A DNA stretch of 64,000 nucleotides from Candidatus Paraprochloron terpiosi LD05 (GCA_018141785.1 CP073341.1:1907422-1971421); one strand, 5' to 3'. Numbered from the stretch's first letter, positions 1 to 9,545 are shown. The notes: a model not told the origin generated them from the sequence alone. Translations and numbers: made by a program.

Positions 1-1071
1 ACCTCAGATGGAATTGGCATCGGTCAGCAAATGACTTTGAAGATTAGAGGGGTTGGTTTTGATATGTTTAATGCTGTGGCTGAACAACATCCTCCCTATA
101 CCCATGGCAATCCATTAACACCTGGAACTCTTCCATATTTTCCAGTTCTTTTTAGCAAAAAATTGCCAGACACTGATGCAATTATAGAATATGGTCAACG
201 AGATATTGAACTGTTTATCTTGTCTGTAGAGCCAATTTCAACCACTGGGGCAACTTTTGGCTCACCTCCTGATTCGTATAAGGTTATTCTCAGGGTTGAA
301 ATTTATGAGGAAGATCCTACTTATGACGATCAGTCCACATTTACCTATACTTACTATATCCCTTATAGATCAGAAGTTATCTATCAAGATCTCTTTGAAG
401 TTACTCATTTTACCTCCTTCAATGAGGGTCCTATTCGCCAAACTGTTAACGTCCAATTCACCTTTAAGTTTGAATATGTTCTCATTAAGCAATTTAATGA
501 AGTCGAGCTTATTATTTATACGTATAGAAACCATATCAAGCAAGCAGCAAGTCGGTTTCCAAGCATTCCTGCAAGCTTAGTGGCTGCCATAATTTATGAT
601 GAGATTTATCATAGAGACTATTTTGATGATGCTCAAGATTATGAATCTCCCCTACAGATTAATCAAAATGTTTTGATAGAGAAATTTGTAGAAGTTATAT
701 ATGAGATAAAATATGAGGGTAATGATGATGAGAGAACCACTCTAGGAATTGGTCAAATAAGCGTTGAAGGATTAAAGAAGCTCCGAAGACTTAGATTCCC
801 AGGATATTCCGGGCTGGGATCAGGACTATTTTGCTGCATCGGTTAAGTATCTTTTAGACCCAACTACAGCACCTGTAGCAGTTGCGGCGAATTTGCAATA
901 TTTGATTGACATAATTAGCAGTGATAGTGGGGTAAACGTTGCAAACAATCTTGAAATTACTATAACGCAGGTTATTATGTTGGAAGTGGAACAATTGATG
1001 AGAATCTTAGCAACGGAATTGAGAAAATAGAGAGAATGCCAAGGATGGAAGATATTTTGAATTTGAACTAA
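1..1071 (+). pseudogene. Lysozyme/transglycosylase-like gene, frameshifted, 5' end outside window
   Basis: The frame is open from base 1, so the gene starts outside the window; the first ATG is at 31. The first frame runs to 846. At about 800 the sensible reading moves to frame 2 (IPGWDQDYFAASVKYLLDP). At about 955 it returns to frame 1 (YYNAGYYVGSGTIDENLSNG) and ends at TAA 1069-1071. The parts IPASLVAAIIYDE, TTLGIGQIS, YLLDP and YYNAG occur in the order seen in lysozyme-like muramidases and lytic transglycosylases (first catalytic-helix region, GxGQ core, late YNAG). I infer a peptidoglycan hydrolase-type fold. Two compensating indels point to decay, or less likely to sequencing error. No signal peptide is visible because the N-terminus is missing. 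Confidence 0.5.
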
Positions 1072-1117
1072 TCATTCTGAAATTATAATTTATCAATAGT
1101 AAATTAGGCAATAATGA

Positions 1118-1660
1118 ATGATTTGCATCTTAATATTTACTGGTATCTCTATTTCATGTTTTTGGCTCATCCAGAACTTGCCAAAATGTAAATTTGTTTT
1201 GGTTCCCATTATTATACTATCTTTCCTGGTGTCAACTTTCTTACACAATCTGCTTCACGATTCTGAACTCTCACAACTTCAGAGCAATCTCAGCCAAACT
1301 CCCCATCCTATCGATTCAAAACTGGTTGGTTCCATGGCAGAGATAGGTAATTTTATAGGATCCTATGACAATTGTGATTACCTCGTAGGACAAATTCGCT
1401 CGACATTGCTTTCAGAGCAAGATATTTTATTATTCTACTCTTCTAAGAAGACTCTCAAGGATTTACCAATTGGTATTGGTTTTATTAGAGAAAATGTAAT
1501 TGAAGATGGACATGGTTTTGAATTTCCATCTACTTCTTGGCGCCGATTATCTGAATGGGGAGTAGATATGCTAGCTGGCTCAGAGGAGCTTTTTTATGCT
1601 GTGTACGTACTAAAATTAGACGATACATTTTGGCCTTGGGACATACGTTGCTACTACTAG
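1118..1660 (+). CDS. Hypothetical membrane-anchored protein, 180 aa
   Basis: I do not recognise this protein. Residues 1-16 and about 26-45 are hydrophobic (ILIFTGISISCFWLI and FVLVPIIILSFLVSTFL), giving two predicted membrane segments. A soluble C-terminal part of about 130 residues follows, containing IGIGFIRENVIEDGHGFEF and ending in aromatic residues. An ATG at 1114 in another frame opens only a short peptide. The gene follows the broken lysozyme-like gene on the same strand. No clear Shine-Dalgarno sequence precedes the ATG. Confidence 0.5.
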   Translation: MICILIFTGISISCFWLIQNLPKCKFVLVPIIILSFLVSTFLHNLLHDSELSQLQSNLSQTPHPIDSKLVGSMAEIGNFIGSYDNCDYLVGQIRSTLLSEQDILLFYSSKKTLKDLPIGIGFIRENVIEDGHGFEFPSTSWRRLSEWGVDMLAGSEELFYAVYVLKLDDTFWPWDIRCYY

Positions 1661-1680
1661 GGCGCAAGCCTTGCGCCCCT
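1659..1680. repeat. Short GC-rich palindrome after the 180-aa gene
   Basis: The arms GGGCGCAAG and TTGCGCCC face each other across a tiny loop, starting at the stop codon of the upstream gene. No T-run follows, so it is either a weak transcription end or one of the interspersed palindromes seen elsewhere in the window (30594, 40440, 53378). Confidence 0.55.
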
Positions 1681-1722
1681 ACAAAGGAATAATGCTCTAA
1701 CCTACCTAGCCCTACTATACTT

Positions 1723-2817
1723 CTAAATTTTACCTAAAGCCATAACTGCATTTTGGCCGCCAAACCCAAAACACCAAGAAAGCACGGTACTAATATTACG
1801 TTGAAAAACTTTATTTAGTAAATTTAACTTAAACTTAGGTTTATGTAACCCAACACAAGGAGGTAAGACCTGGTGCTGTAAAGCCAACAAGGAAAAAACA
1901 GCTCCCATGGCTCCACTGGCTCCTAAAGTATGTCCCGTAGCTCCTTTAGTGGAACTCACAGGGACACCAAAGGGAAAAAGCTCCTCGATAATGTATGCCT
2001 CTCGCTCATCACCTAACTTTGTTCCTGTGCCATGAGTATGAATCAAACTAACATCACAAAACTTAAGATGACTACGATGGAGAGCAGTTTTAATCGCCCC
2101 CATAGCCATCTTCCCTGTGGGTTCTGGAGTAGTAACATGATAACCGTCGCAAGTCAAGCCAAAACCCAACAATTGACCGTAAATGGGCGCCCCCCGGGAA
2201 ACCGCCAACTCGGCTGACTCCAAAACCAAAACAGCCCCTCCCTCCCCCAAAACTAACCCTTCCCGATACTTATCAAAAGGATAGCAACCCGTTTTAGCTA
2301 GGGCACCAATACGCTCAAACCCTGCTATAGTGAGGGGAGTTACGGGAGCTTCCACCCCCCCAGCCACACAACGGGAGCAATAACCCTGTTCAATTAATGT
2401 TTTTGCTCTGGCGATCGCCCAAATCCCCGTAGCACAAGCAGCCATGGGGGCTAACACTGGTGCTGTAGTTCCCAGGAGGTGAGCAGCAACTAGAGCACCT
2501 CGATTGGGTAATGTCTCCAACCAACCACCCCCCCTAGGTTCATGAGCTAGTAACTTTTCCCAAGAACCTTGACAGGCCCGGGAAGAGCCAATAACCACAC
2601 CGCAGTCTGGGATGGGAGTCGTCAGCCCGGCATCTTCTATGGCTGCTCTTACTACTATCTCAGTAAGATGGCTGAAATCTATGGGTTTGGCTCCAATTAA
2701 CCCTAAAGGAAGGGAGGGGAATTCCGGAAAAGGTTGATGGATATCAATCCCAGACTCCCCCCTAAGCAGCCTCTCCCAGGTTTGGGACTTTGAACCGAGA
2801 CAGGAGAGTAAACCCAT
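1723..2817 (-). CDS. Beta-ketoacyl-ACP synthase (KAS II/FabF-like)
   Basis: The protein is a thiolase-fold condensing enzyme of fatty-acid or related acyl-chain synthesis. Counting from the ATG at 2817, it shows the catalytic triad of the family: Cys128 in MAACATG, His262 in THGTGT and His296 in KGATGHTLGASG. The C-terminal SWCFGFGGQNAV is also typical. The first canonical ATG lies inside the conserved N-terminal strand. The frame continues upstream with NNHVVVTG, the usual start of KAS enzymes, to a stop at 2866-2868, with no ATG, GTG or TTG on the way. The true start is therefore probably upstream, near 2850, with an unusual codon, or the gene has lost its start. It lies directly behind a cyclophilin gene on the same strand. 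Confidence 0.85.
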   Translation of the reverse strand: MGLLSCLGSKSQTWERLLRGESGIDIHQPFPEFPSLPLGLIGAKPIDFSHLTEIVVRAAIEDAGLTTPIPDCGVVIGSSRACQGSWEKLLAHEPRGGGWLETLPNRGALVAAHLLGTTAPVLAPMAACATGIWAIARAKTLIEQGYCSRCVAGGVEAPVTPLTIAGFERIGALAKTGCYPFDKYREGLVLGEGGAVLVLESAELAVSRGAPIYGQLLGFGLTCDGYHVTTPEPTGKMAMGAIKTALHRSHLKFCDVSLIHTHGTGTKLGDEREAYIIEELFPFGVPVSSTKGATGHTLGASGAMGAVFSLLALQHQVLPPCVGLHKPKFKLNLLNKVFQRNISTVLSWCFGFGGQNAVMALGKI

Positions 2818-2836
2818 ACCGGTGACTACTACATGG

Positions 2837-3568
2837 TTATTTTTTGAGATTTTCCTCTCCTGCGATTATCTTCGCCGACTCAATGGTATCCCCCATATTA
2901 ATCCCATCTACTACCTTCATGCCGCTGGTGACATAGCCGAAAACCGCATAGTCTCCATCTAAAAATGCCACATCGCTCAAAGCGAAATAAAACTGAGAGG
3001 AAGCGGAGTCAGGTGCTTGTGAGCGAGCCATGGCGATGGCACCCCGAGTATGTTTAAGAACCACTGGGGGCGCAGATTTACCAGCTTGCATTGCCAAAGC
3101 TGTGCTGTAGGTGGGTTCTGCATCTCCTTCCAGCTTTATTTCCAAGGGAATATAACGGCGTTGCTTAGTTTCAGGGTTGATAAAACCCCCCGTACCATCA
3201 CCTTTAGGATCCCCACCTTGAGCCACGAAAGGATTGGGTTGTTTAACCACCCGGTGGAAGGTGAGACCATTATAGAATCCTCGCTGCACCAAATCGGCAA
3301 AATTTCCTGCCGTAATGGGAGCTTCTTCCCCATTTAATTCAATGATTATGGGGGATCCGTTGACGAATATTTCAACGGTAGCTTTTCCTTCCAGTCTAGG
3401 TAATGTCATTTTCTGACTGCTCGGTTCAGCAGCGATAGGTGATTGTGGTGTATCAGTAGCAAAAGTGGTGCATCCCACTCCAACAGTGCTAATCAAGATA
3501 ATAAAAAGTAACCCTGCTATTGCGCGGCAACCGTCTTTAGCGTCCCAGCGCTGGATTTTAATGTTCAT
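2837..3568 (-). CDS. Peptidyl-prolyl cis-trans isomerase, cyclophilin type, lipoprotein
   Basis: This enzyme catalyses cis-trans isomerisation of prolyl bonds, probably on the periplasmic or lumenal side of a membrane. Residues 16-32 form a hydrophobic signal ending in the lipobox VGVGC with Cys33 as the lipidation site. The cyclophilin core follows: [16 protein letters not shown], an AMARSQ segment, SSQFYFAL and [10 protein letters not shown]. The insert [15 protein letters not shown] between the core motifs is usual in cyanobacterial members. The end of the gene overlaps the extended reading frame of the ketoacyl synthase, suggesting translational coupling. Start is the ATG at 3568; a nearby start cannot be excluded. 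Confidence 0.88.
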   Translation of the reverse strand: MNIKIQRWDAKDGCRAIAGLLFIILISTVGVGCTTFATDTPQSPIAAEPSSQKMTLPRLEGKATVEIFVNGSPIIIELNGEEAPITAGNFADLVQRGFYNGLTFHRVVKQPNPFVAQGGDPKGDGTGGFINPETKQRRYIPLEIKLEGDAEPTYSTALAMQAGKSAPPVVLKHTRGAIAMARSQAPDSASSQFYFALSDVAFLDGDYAVFGYVTSGMKVVDGINMGDTIESAKIIAGEENLKK

Positions 3569-3672
3569 TTGTTTGTTTTGAGAGCATTAACATATGAGAG
3601 TACCTGGAGATGACAGTTGACCAGTTGTCATTTATCATCCCTCGGTACGTGAAAACTGTTAACTGTTTCAAT

Positions 3673-4239
3673 CTACAATCCTTCCAATGGTACTTCTAAA
3701 AAGCGAGCTAAATTAGCAGCTTCATTTTCCAGCACTGCTAAGGAGATGGGTTGTCCCACTTTAGTGAGAGGAATGTCACGGCGGTTTTTCACCCGTAAAT
3801 AGATAGCTCGCTTGGGGTTTAAGCCTTCTTTAATTTCTGCGCGCACTGATTGCACCTCTTCTAAGAGGCAATTTATTTCAATGTGGCGGTTTTTTCCAGG
3901 AAACCCGGAGCGGAAAATTGTCAAAGAGCCTTTTTCCTTGTCGAACTTATTGTAACCTCCCCCCACATCCCAAACGAGCAGCAGGGATAAATACAAACTG
4001 ACGAGGCACCCTGCCACACCGTAAAATGTCAGTGCTGCTCCTTGAGGTATAAACTGAAGGTGGGTAGTGTCGCTCACCAGCAACAAATTCACTTTTGAGT
4101 AACTGGACAGCCCTGCTAAGAGGAAGCCCAAACCCCCGCTGGCAGCTATTATTGCCCAGGCTAAATTACTGAATCTACGAGAGCCTAAAACCTCTTGATG
4201 GAGGAGGCTGTCTTTTATTGTCGTTGTCTTTGCTGTCAT
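3673..4239 (-). CDS. ycf4: Photosystem I assembly protein Ycf4
   Basis: Ycf4 is a thylakoid membrane scaffold needed for photosystem I assembly. The 188-residue length is normal. The N-terminal part contains LGSRRFSNLAWAIIAASGGLGFLLAG, with two membrane helices at about residues 25-45 and 68-92, and the conserved FIPQGAALTFYGVAG between them. The soluble C-terminal domain contains FRSGFPGKNRHIEI and ends in LARFLEVPLEGL. It is divergent to psbD, with about 350 bases between the two starts that must hold both promoters. Confidence 0.95.
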   Translation of the reverse strand: MTAKTTTIKDSLLHQEVLGSRRFSNLAWAIIAASGGLGFLLAGLSSYSKVNLLLVSDTTHLQFIPQGAALTFYGVAGCLVSLYLSLLLVWDVGGGYNKFDKEKGSLTIFRSGFPGKNRHIEINCLLEEVQSVRAEIKEGLNPKRAIYLRVKNRRDIPLTKVGQPISLAVLENEAANLARFLEVPLEGL

Positions 4240-4588
4240 TCTTTTGCCCCATTATACCACATTAAAATTAATTGCGCAACAAAATATTTCTGACACCTGC
4301 CAAGATGAGCAAGAATTAAATGAGCTGAAACTAGAGCATTTTAGGCTTTTTAGGCTAATTATACAACCTAATATTAATATTTGTGAATATGACGATGTCA
4401 TTTTGTTAAATTTCTGCTATAGGTATTAAAGATACAGTTAACAGTTCCATGGCCACAAGGGACAAATGGTCAACTTGTGGTATTTTAAGAAATGTTAACA
4501 ACCACAAACCAGGTCAACTGGCAGTGGTGGTGGGATAATCGAACCCACAAAATCTTGCCAATTCTCATTTAAGCAAGGTGATTTAATT
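4240..4588. promoter_or_regulatory. Divergent ycf4/psbD intergenic region
   Basis: This stretch separates ycf4 from psbD and must carry the promoters of both. It is AT-rich near ycf4. Near psbD it has short direct and inverted motifs (CAACTTGTGG, GGTCAACTGG, GTGGTGGTGGGA). AAGGTGAT about nine bases before the psbD ATG can serve as ribosome binding site. I found no convincing gene in it. Confidence 0.4.
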
Positions 4589-5647
4589 ATGACAGCTGTA
4601 ATATCCCGCGCCCCAGCTCAGAGAGGATGGTTTGACGTCCTAGACGACTGGCTCAAGCGCGATCGCTTTGTATTTGTTGGTTGGTCCGGTATTCTGCTCT
4701 TCCCCTGCGCTTACTTAGCCCTGGGGGGTTGGCTCACGGGCACAACTTTCGTCACTTCTTGGTACACCCACGGTCTCGCCTCCTCCTACCTAGAAGGGGC
4801 GAACTTCTTAACCGTAGCGGTTTCCAGTCCTGCGGACGTCATGGGACATTCCCTGCTCTTCCTCTGGGGACCAGAAGCCCAGTGGAACTTCACCCGCTGG
4901 TGCCAAATCGGCGGTCTCTGGAGCTTCGTGGCTCTCCACGGTGCCTTCGCTTTAATCGGTTTCATGCTGCGGCAATTTGAAATCGCCCGTCTGGTAGGGA
5001 TTCGCCCCTATAACGCTATTGCCTTCAGCGCTCCCATTGCGGTATTTGTGAGCGTCTTCCTCATGTATCCCTTGGGACAGTCCAGCTGGTTCTTTGCCCC
5101 CAGCTTCGGAGTAGCAGGGATTTTCCGCTTCATCCTCTTCTTACAAGGATTCCACAACTGGACTCTGAACCCCTTCCACATGATGGGAGTAGCAGGGGTT
5201 CTGGGAGGTGCCCTGTTGTGCGCCATCCATGGAGCAACGGTGGAGAATACCTTGTTCCAAGACGGGGAAGAGGCTAATACTTTCCGGGCTTTCACTCCTA
5301 CCCAAGCTGAAGAAACCTATTCCATGGTGACAGCGAACCGTTTCTGGTCCCAAATCTTCGGTATTGCCTTCTCCAACAAGCGTTGGCTCCACTTCTTCAT
5401 GCTGTTTGTCCCTGTGACAGGCTTATGGATGAGTTCTGTAGGTATTGTGGGTTTAGCTTTGAACCTGCGGGCTTACGATTTTGTCTCCCAAGAATTACGG
5501 GCAGCTGAAGACCCTGAATTCGAGACATTCTACACTAAAAACATTCTCTTAAATGAAGGGCTGCGGGCTTGGATGTCTAGCCAAGACCAGCCTCACGAAA
5601 ACTTTGTCTTCCCTGAGGAGGTACTACCACGTGGTAACGCTCTCTAG
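4589..5647 (+). CDS. psbD: Photosystem II reaction-centre protein D2
   Basis: D2 binds the P680 chlorophylls, pheophytin, the non-haem iron and QA together with D1. The 352-residue length matches the family. The sequence is collinear with D2: [106 protein letters not shown] and the C-terminus [10 protein letters not shown]. The histidines in HMMGVAG and RWLHFF are the family's pigment and iron ligands. The extreme N-terminus ([10 protein letters not shown]) differs from the common TIAVGRAP form. The gene overlaps psbC by 17 bases, as usual for psbDC. Confidence 0.97.
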   Translation: MTAVISRAPAQRGWFDVLDDWLKRDRFVFVGWSGILLFPCAYLALGGWLTGTTFVTSWYTHGLASSYLEGANFLTVAVSSPADVMGHSLLFLWGPEAQWNFTRWCQIGGLWSFVALHGAFALIGFMLRQFEIARLVGIRPYNAIAFSAPIAVFVSVFLMYPLGQSSWFFAPSFGVAGIFRFILFLQGFHNWTLNPFHMMGVAGVLGGALLCAIHGATVENTLFQDGEEANTFRAFTPTQAEETYSMVTANRFWSQIFGIAFSNKRWLHFFMLFVPVTGLWMSSVGIVGLALNLRAYDFVSQELRAAEDPEFETFYTKNILLNEGLRAWMSSQDQPHENFVFPEEVLPRGNAL

Positions 5648-7007
5648 TGTTGGAGGCGGTCGCGACATAGAATCCACCGGTTTTGCCTGGTGGTCTGGAA
5701 ACGCCCGTCTGATTAATCTTTCCGGTAAACTGCTGGGTGCTCACGTCGCCCACGCAGGCTTAATCGTCTTCTGGGCTGGGGCTATGACTCTCTTTGAGTT
5801 ATCCCACTTGATTCCCGAAAAGCCCATGTACGAACAGGGCATTATTCTTCTTTCTCACATTGCCACCCTAGGTTGGGGTGTTGGTCCCGGTGGAGAAATA
5901 GTGGATACCTTCCCCTTTTTCGTCGTGGGTGTGGTTCACCTCATTTCCTCTGCTGTTCTCGGTTTGGGGGGTATTTATCACGCAGTTCGTGGTCCCGATA
6001 CTTTGGAAGAGTATTCCGACTTCTTCGGTTACGACTGGGCTGATAAAGACAAAATGACCAGCATTATCGGCTTCCACCTGCTCATGTTAGGGGGCGGTGC
6101 TTTGCTCCTGGTAGCTAAAGCCATGTTCTTTGGTGGTGTTTATGATACCTGGGCACCCGGTGGTGGAGACGTGCGGGTTATCACCAATCCTACCCTCAAT
6201 CCTGCCATTATCTTCGGCTATCTCATCAAAGCTCCCTTTGGTGGAGAAGGTTGGATCGTCGGCGTCAACAACATGGAAGACGTCATTGGTGGTCACATTT
6301 GGGTTGGTTTGATTTGCATCTCCGGGGGAGTTTGGCATATTCTCACCAAGCCCTTTGGCTGGGCACGTCGCGCCTTGATCTGGTCTGGGGAAGCTTATCT
6401 TTCCTATAGCCTAGGTGCTCTCTCCATGATGGGCTTCATTGCTTCCACCATGGTTTGGTTCAACAACACTGTTTATCCCAGCGAGTTTTTTGGACCCACT
6501 GGTATGGAAGCATCTCAGTCCCAAGCTTTCACCTTCTTAGTGCGGGACCAACGGTTGGGTGCAAACGTAGGTTCTGCTCAAGGTCCTACCGGGCTGGGTA
6601 AATACCTAATGCGTTCTCCTACTGGGGAAATCATCTTCGGTGGGGAAACCATGCGCTTCTGGGACTTCCGTGGTCCTTGGTTAGAACCTCTACGGGGTCC
6701 GAATGGTTTGGATCTGGACAAAATCAGAAATGATGTTCAGCCTTGGCAAGTTCGTCGCGGTGCGGAGTACATGACTCACGCTCCTCTGGGTTCTTTGAAC
6801 TCTGTGGGTGGAGTTATTACCGACGCTAACTCCTTTAACTATGTGTCTCCTCGCGCTTGGTTAGCCACTTCTCACTTCTTCTTAGGTTTCTTCTTCCTGG
6901 TAGGACACCTGTGGCACGCTGGTCGCGCTCGGGCAGCTTCTGCTGGGTTTGAGAAAGGTATTGACCGGGAGACGGAACCAGTTCTGTCTATGGATGACTT
7001 GGATTAA
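5631..7007 (+). CDS. psbC: Photosystem II CP43 chlorophyll apoprotein
   Basis: CP43 is the inner antenna protein of photosystem II and contributes ligands to the manganese cluster. I place the start at the GTG at 5631, giving [20 protein letters not shown], the usual cyanobacterial N-terminus. GAGGAGGT at 5614-5621 lies inside psbD at a proper distance. The frame is open further upstream (to 5553), but that part only shadows psbD. Six membrane helices are expected. The lumenal loop carries [14 protein letters not shown], with the Glu and Arg known to touch the Mn4CaO5 cluster. The C-terminus is PVLSMDDLD. Expression is coupled to psbD. Confidence 0.97.
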   Translation: MVTLSSVGGGRDIESTGFAWWSGNARLINLSGKLLGAHVAHAGLIVFWAGAMTLFELSHLIPEKPMYEQGIILLSHIATLGWGVGPGGEIVDTFPFFVVGVVHLISSAVLGLGGIYHAVRGPDTLEEYSDFFGYDWADKDKMTSIIGFHLLMLGGGALLLVAKAMFFGGVYDTWAPGGGDVRVITNPTLNPAIIFGYLIKAPFGGEGWIVGVNNMEDVIGGHIWVGLICISGGVWHILTKPFGWARRALIWSGEAYLSYSLGALSMMGFIASTMVWFNNTVYPSEFFGPTGMEASQSQAFTFLVRDQRLGANVGSAQGPTGLGKYLMRSPTGEIIFGGETMRFWDFRGPWLEPLRGPNGLDLDKIRNDVQPWQVRRGAEYMTHAPLGSLNSVGGVITDANSFNYVSPRAWLATSHFFLGFFFLVGHLWHAGRARAASAGFEKGIDRETEPVLSMDDLD

Positions 7008-7042
7008 TTCCACTGTTTCCACAGTTTTTCGATTAAATTATT

Positions 7043-7080
7043 AAAAGGCTTTTGCTCTTCGGAGTAGGAGCCTTTTTTTT
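7043..7080 (+). terminator. Intrinsic terminator of psbDC
   Basis: AAAAGGCT pairs with AGCCTTTT, and an inner GCTC/GAGT stem is closed by a TTCG tetraloop. Eight Ts follow. The position, 35 bases after the psbC stop, fits the end of the operon. Confidence 0.85.
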
Positions 7081-7123
7081 ATATATGTTATGATAGAGGC
7101 TGAAATCACTAGAAAGGTTAAAA

Positions 7124-7241
7124 ATGACCCAACATAAGAAAGATTTAAAAGAAAAAGCCCAAGCATGCAGCATTAATTGCCGGGGGAACGGCAGCAGGTG
7201 CTGGGGCTGGCTGGTTACGGTTTGAAGAAGCTATGGGGTAA
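7124..7241 (+). pseudogene. Small glycine-rich peptide gene, frameshifted
   Basis: An ATG at 7124 opens MTQHKKDLKEKAQ. A one-base shift continues it as KHAALIAGGTAAGAGAGWLRFEEAMG to the TAA at 7239-7241. Read this way it is a charged head followed by a Gly/Ala-rich hydrophobic segment, about 39 residues. I do not recognise it. The rest of the gap up to 7375 shows no convincing gene. Confidence 0.25.
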
Positions 7242-7375
7242 ATAATGGGGAGAAAACAGTTCAATCCATTGCAAAAACTGGTGCGGGCAAATTACTCCAC
7301 TACTGCGTTGCTTTATGCTATCATTGTGGTGGATATTTCGTTGGCTTCATCAATAACTATCCACAAGAGAAAATC

Positions 7376-8296
7376 ATGTATTACCGAAAATTAAAACTAC
7401 TTGCATTTTTGTTTCCGTTTCGATTTTCAGAGAGGAGTAAAATACTCCTCTTAGCTTTAGCCCTCCACTTGAAACCCATCAATTCAGCAACTGCTGTAGA
7501 TTCCAGGGACAGTTTGTTGAATACTTCATCACAAGCTGTGTTCTACAACAATCAATACCTAAACGAGGAATTGTACTTTAACCAATTAAGATGGTATTAT
7601 TTCTTAAATCAGGTAAATCGTTACAAAGATTCAAACCCAGAGGATTCTCCTAGTAATGACTCTAATATTATCCCAGAGGATTCCTCTAGTAATGACTCTA
7701 ATATCATCCCAGAGGATTCCCCTATCTTATCAGGTTACAATAGACAAAAATTATTGGCTGGGGCAACAGGTACACAAAGCAATGAACTCTTAGATTTCTT
7801 TTTCTTTTTCAGAGATTTACGGAATTCGGAAAGGACAGTTAGAGGACGGATTACAGGGCTGATAAACAATGCTGAAAGTACGCCAACTGGTATTTTTGTT
7901 AACTCAATAGTAACTAGAAACCAAGCATAACTCAATAGTTTTTTAGCAATAATAGGTAGAAACTGGCTTGATATACCAGGTTTCAATATTACACCAGGTA
8001 GGGATACTTTCACAGTGATGAATAGAAGTATAGTTGATGCTAATTTTAATATTATTCTCGAGATGAATGAGAGCGAAGAAACTCTGATATTCACCTCAGG
8101 CGTTGTAGCGTTTTATCACGATTGGAATCGTGACGGAATGACAGGCACACCATTTCGTGACGAATCATATAGAGTAAACAGATTAAATGATGTTACCTTT
8201 ACTCTAGTTCCCTTAGAAACAACTAACCTACCAGTTATCCTAGTAATAGAAGGAGTAGTAGCTATTGCTTACTTCAAAAGGAGGGGGAAAGTGTAG
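7376..8296 (+). pseudogene. Secreted/anchored protein gene interrupted by an in-frame TAA
   Basis: The reading frame 7376-8296 is broken once, by TAA at 7928-7930. Both halves are in the same frame. The N-terminus has a hydrophobic stretch (ILLLALALHLKPI). Residues about 85-115 hold a tandem 12-residue repeat, PEDSPSNDSNII then PEDSSSNDSNII. The second half contains YHDWNRDGMTGTPFRDES and ends in a short hydrophobic helix with a basic tail (LPVILVIEGVVAIAYFKRRG). Such a tail resembles PEP-CTERM-like sorting anchors and the ends of the genes at 36770 and 43419. Function unknown. Either a pseudogene or a gene needing stop readthrough. Confidence 0.55.
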
Positions 8297-8303
8297 AATG
8301 TAG

Positions 8304-8546
8304 GAAAAGGCGAAGACTGCGCTGGTTACGGTTTCGCGGTCCCGTTATATTTCCCCTTCGGTAAGAGTCTCTGTATTGCATCGAGATGGTAACAAATGCG
8401 TTTTTTGCGGTCGCACTGCAAAGCAAATTGAGCTAGAAATAGACCATATTATTCCTTTTTCTAAGGGTGGCAGCAATGACTTGAGCAATTTGCAAACTCT
8501 TTGTATTGATTGCAATAGAGGGAAAGGTGATCGTCTTTTGAACTGA
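8304..8546 (+). pseudogene. HNH endonuclease, no start codon (remnant)
   Basis: The frame between the TAG at 8301 and the TGA at 8544-8546 reads RYISPSVRVSVLHRDGNKC, then VFCG, EIDHIIPFSKGGSNDLSNLQ and LCIDCNRGKGDR. This is a small HNH nuclease domain: two CxxC-type zinc pairs and the DHIIPFSKGG catalytic core. There is no ATG, GTG or TTG before the domain; a GTT stands where a start would be expected. I treat it as a 5'-damaged gene. Confidence 0.6.
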
Positions 8547-8880
8547 ATTGTTTTCTAAGATGATATTATTATCTTCCGGTCAAATTGCGGAAAATGTAGG
8601 GTGGGCCATGCTACCATTATTCTATCCCTGACTTGGTATTTTTATCTTCCATTGCCCACCAACAGAGGTTAATCTCACATCCGAATAATTAACAAAAATA
8701 ATCGTAGGTTGAAACCCTGTAGGGGTTTTACAAATTAGCCCGCAATTCACTTTTCAGGTTAAGGGCGCTTCCCTGGTTGCTGTCGGTGGGCAAGGGACGC
8801 CATATTAACAGTAATAACCATGTGCTATAATACTAAATTAACAACCACTGATAAATGTTTTAATAGGAGAGGTGAAACCA
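8547..8880. other. Intergenic region with palindromic repeat and small hairpin
   Basis: This gap has no gene I can support. It holds a hairpin repeat copy at about 8598-8660 and the short hairpin AAACCCTGTAGGGGTTT near 8711. GTGCTATAATACTAAA near 8821 includes a good -10 element for the next gene pair. Confidence 0.45.
8598..8660. repeat. Hairpin repeat, copy 1
   Basis: GTAGGGTGGGCCATG and CATTGCCCACCAACAGAGG form imperfect inverted arms around about 30 bases. Related copies, with TTTATCTTCCATTG and CCACCAACAGAGG in common, lie at 10034-10100 and 10150-10220. Probably a small non-coding interspersed element. Confidence 0.5.
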
Positions 8881-9156
8881 ATGACAGTAAGGCAACCGCG
8901 CTATAGTAAAGAAGAATTTGCCCAACGGGGCAATGAACTCTACGAGAGGAAAATACGTTCTCAAGTGGAGTTGGGCAACTACGGTAAGATTGTAGCCATT
9001 GATATTGAAACTGGATCCTTTGAGGTTGCTGATAATATTGTGAATGCCACAGAGCGACTATTTGAGAGATACCCTGATGCTCAACCTTGGGCGATTCGCA
9101 TTGGACATCCCTCAGTATTCCGTTTTGGCAGCCGAAGTCTAAAGAAAACCCTATGA
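8881..9156 (+). CDS. Conserved small protein paired with aspartic-protease-like gene
   Basis: The 91-residue protein begins MTVRQPRYSKEEFAQRGNEL and contains YGKIVAIDIETGSFEVADN and a C-terminal PWAIRIGHPSVFRFG. AGGAGAGGTG lies just before the ATG at 8881, which decides against the in-frame GTG at 8872. The stop overlaps the next start as ATGA. Proteins of this kind are commonly found in cyanobacteria upstream of small retropepsin-like proteins. The arrangement recalls toxin-antitoxin pairs, but the function is not established. Confidence 0.75.
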   Translation: MTVRQPRYSKEEFAQRGNELYERKIRSQVELGNYGKIVAIDIETGSFEVADNIVNATERLFERYPDAQPWAIRIGHPSVFRFGSRSLKKTL

Positions 9157-9545
9157 TGTTCGGTGTAGTCAATGATAGCTGTGAGGCTATCATCAAGGTG
9201 GCGGTTGGTCATGGTAACTTACCCAAGATAATGGTTGATGCTGTCATTGATACAGGCTTCACAAGTTTTTTGTCCCTCCCCTCATCTATCATAGTATCTC
9301 TTGGACTACCTTGGAGTTGCCGTGATTTTGGTACTTTGGGGGATGGGAGTGAGGTTGTCTTTGAGATGTATACTGCAAGCATTATCTGGGATGGTCAAGT
9401 TAAAACCATTGATGTGGTAGCATCAGAAGCAGAGCCATTAGTAGGGATGGGTCTACTTTACGGCTATGACTTGAGAATCCAGACAGTGGAGGGTGGTACT
9501 GTTGTTATTCAAGCTTTAAGCGGTCAAGAAGAATCGCCAGAGTAA
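9153..9545 (+). CDS. Clan AA (retropepsin-like) aspartic protease family protein
   Basis: The protein starts at the ATG at 9153 (or 9156), overlapping the upstream stop by four bases. It contains VDAVIDTGFTSFLSLP, matching the DTG active-site loop of single-domain retropepsin-like proteases, and a later VGMGLLYGYDLRI segment matching the second conserved hydrophobic-glycine motif. Length is about 130 residues, so activity would need a dimer. Translational coupling suggests that it acts with the upstream protein. Proteolytic activity is inferred from the fold only. Confidence 0.75.
   Translation: MMFGVVNDSCEAIIKVAVGHGNLPKIMVDAVIDTGFTSFLSLPSSIIVSLGLPWSCRDFGTLGDGSEVVFEMYTASIIWDGQVKTIDVVASEAEPLVGMGLLYGYDLRIQTVEGGTVVIQALSGQEESPE

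Noticed and set aside
4525-4605. Possible tRNA on the minus strand (GTGGGTTCGATTATCCCAC)
   Set aside because: The T-arm-like sequence would need a nine-base loop, no cloverleaf can be drawn, and the 5' half would lie inside psbD.
5553-5630. Upstream extension of psbC to an ATG at 5553
   Set aside because: It shadows psbD; the GTG at 5631 with GAGGAGGT fits the known CP43 N-terminus.
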